A model generated the notes under the pieces. It did not search any database, was not told the DNA's origin, and was given only the letters and a program-made list of their open reading frames with translations. A stretch of DNA of 13,880 nucleotides, taken from contig JBCDAA010000243.1 in the NCBI GenBank assembly GCA_039186435.1, positions 1 through 13,880 on the forward strand, in the 5' to 3' direction. Position numbers and translations under genes: made by a program. This DNA comes from JALVDI01 sp039186435 (GTDB lineage Bacteria > Myxococcota_A > Polyangia > Polyangiales > Houyiibacteriaceae). Below are positions 13,194 through 13,880 of this stretch, piece after piece. How positions within the stretch are numbered: the first letter of the stretch is position 1; every line of letters begins with the position of its first letter.

Positions 13194-13880
13194 ATGTCGT
13201 TTGATGCCCTCGGTCGTCGCCAGTTGCTTCGTGCGCTTGCAGGCGCGGCGCTCGCGGGCTGCAGCCGGAGAAGCGTGCCCATGACACGAGAGCGACTCCC
13301 TACCGCGTTCATTCCTCACGGCGGTGGGCCGTGGCCGCTGATGCCCCTTCCGGGGATGCCCAACGAGGAGGCCACTGCACTCCGTGGCTACATGGAGTCG
13401 ATCGCGCGGGTTCCGAGCGCAGCGCCTCGCGCGCTCCTGGTGGTTTCGGCGCATTGGGAAGCGGAGAAGCTCACCGTCAACAGCGGCGCGGCGCCGGGAA
13501 TGCTCTACGACTACGGCGGTTTTCCTCAGGAGGCCTACGAACTTCAATGGCCTGCGCCCGGTCATCCCGCCGTTGCGACCGAGGTTCGACAGCGCCTCGA
13601 GCGCGCGGGGTTTGCGACCGACGAAGACGCCGAACGCGGCTTTGATCACGGCGTGTTCATCCCGCTGCTCGCCGCGTTTCCGGCGCCTTCGATTCCCGTC
13701 GTGCAACTCTCCCTCAAGCGCGGCCTCGACCCCGCGGAGCATCTTTCGATCGGTCGTGCGCTGGCGCCGCTGCGCGACGATGGTGTGTTCATCGTGGGGA
13801 GCGGGAATTCCTTTCACAACCTCCGGGCGTTTTTTCGCGAACGAACATCGGCCATGAAGGCGCACTCCGAGGCCTTCGAC
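13194..13880 (+). CDS. Exported LigB/DOPA-dioxygenase-like enzyme (partial, 3' end outside window)
   Basis: The first 229 residues, open to the window edge. The N-terminus has GRRQLLRALAGAALAGC: a twin-arginine motif (Arg8-Arg9) and lipobox LAGC with Cys23, so it is probably a Tat-exported lipoprotein. The catalytic domain starts at about residue 35 with LPTAFIPHGGGPWPLM (His42), then SAHWE (His87), YDYGGFP, GFDHG (His152), and IVGSGNSFHNLR (His208). These match class III extradiol dioxygenases of the YgiD/DODA type, which use a divalent metal bound by conserved His to open catechol rings. The substrate is unknown. Met30 (13281) could give a cytoplasmic form lacking the signal. Only an AGG about 11 bases before the ATG resembles a ribosome site. 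It lies 54 bases after the DUF3570 stop. About 30-50 residues appear missing at the C-terminus. Confidence 0.82.
   Translation, partial: MSFDALGRRQLLRALAGAALAGCSRRSVPMTRERLPTAFIPHGGGPWPLMPLPGMPNEEATALRGYMESIARVPSAAPRALLVVSAHWEAEKLTVNSGAAPGMLYDYGGFPQEAYELQWPAPGHPAVATEVRQRLERAGFATDEDAERGFDHGVFIPLLAAFPAPSIPVVQLSLKRGLDPAEHLSIGRALAPLRDDGVFIVGSGNSFHNLRAFFRERTSAMKAHSEAFD

Noticed and set aside
1..13880. tRNA, rRNA, CRISPR, insertion sequence or prophage signals
   Set aside because: I found no cloverleaf, regularly spaced repeats, transposase motifs or paired terminal repeats by reading; a covariance-model scan was not possible.

Overview
The window reads as chromosomal DNA of a GC-rich, predatory or soil-type deltaproteobacterium, most likely a myxobacterium (Myxococcota, Polyangia/Sandaracinus-like). 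This is inferred from gene content, not from a marker gene. The content is a secreted DUF1592/DUF1552 pair, an Asp/Gly/Pro-rich von Willebrand factor A (vWA) lipoprotein, a very large tetratricopeptide repeat (TPR) membrane protein, GC-rich third codon positions, and many proteins that begin with lipoprotein or Tat signals. I see no rRNA, tRNA, CRISPR array, integrase or insertion sequence.

Left part, minus strand (1-5274): a short structured non-coding edge, then a 1189-residue membrane-anchored TPR protein. Upstream of it lies a two-gene unit: a vWA-domain lipoprotein followed, 20 bases after its stop, by an 81-residue exported Cys/His-rich peptide of the YHYH type. The leader of the TPR gene carries two tandem hairpins and a spaced direct repeat.

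Middle (5275-9005): a roughly 480-base gap that is not empty. It holds a decayed, frameshifted C-terminal piece of a small protein gene on the minus strand, a 15-base direct repeat at its broken 5' end, and a GC hairpin in front of the next operon. Then, on the plus strand, comes a two-gene operon of a DUF1587/1595/1592/1588/1585 c-heme-type protein and a Tat-exported DUF1552 protein, a pair that recurs in Myxococcota and Planctomycetes and has no settled function.

Right part (9007-13880): on the minus strand, an M32 metallocarboxypeptidase and a PLP-dependent amino acid deaminase/aldolase overlap by GTGA and are probably translationally coupled, which suggests peptide and amino acid salvage. 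The aldolase gene ends one base from the convergent DUF1552 stop, and an intrinsic terminator is folded into its last codons. Divergently on the plus strand come a DUF4266 lipoprotein and a DUF3570 probable outer-membrane barrel protein, overlapping by 17 bases. They are followed by the first 229 residues of a LigB-type (DOPA-dioxygenase-like) enzyme that carries a twin-arginine lipoprotein signal and runs off the window edge.

The least explained parts are the exported, cofactor- or metal-associated proteins: DUF4266/DUF3570, the vWA/YHYH pair, DUF1592/DUF1552 and the exported LigB enzyme. They suggest that much of this locus serves envelope redox or metal chemistry, but that is inference.
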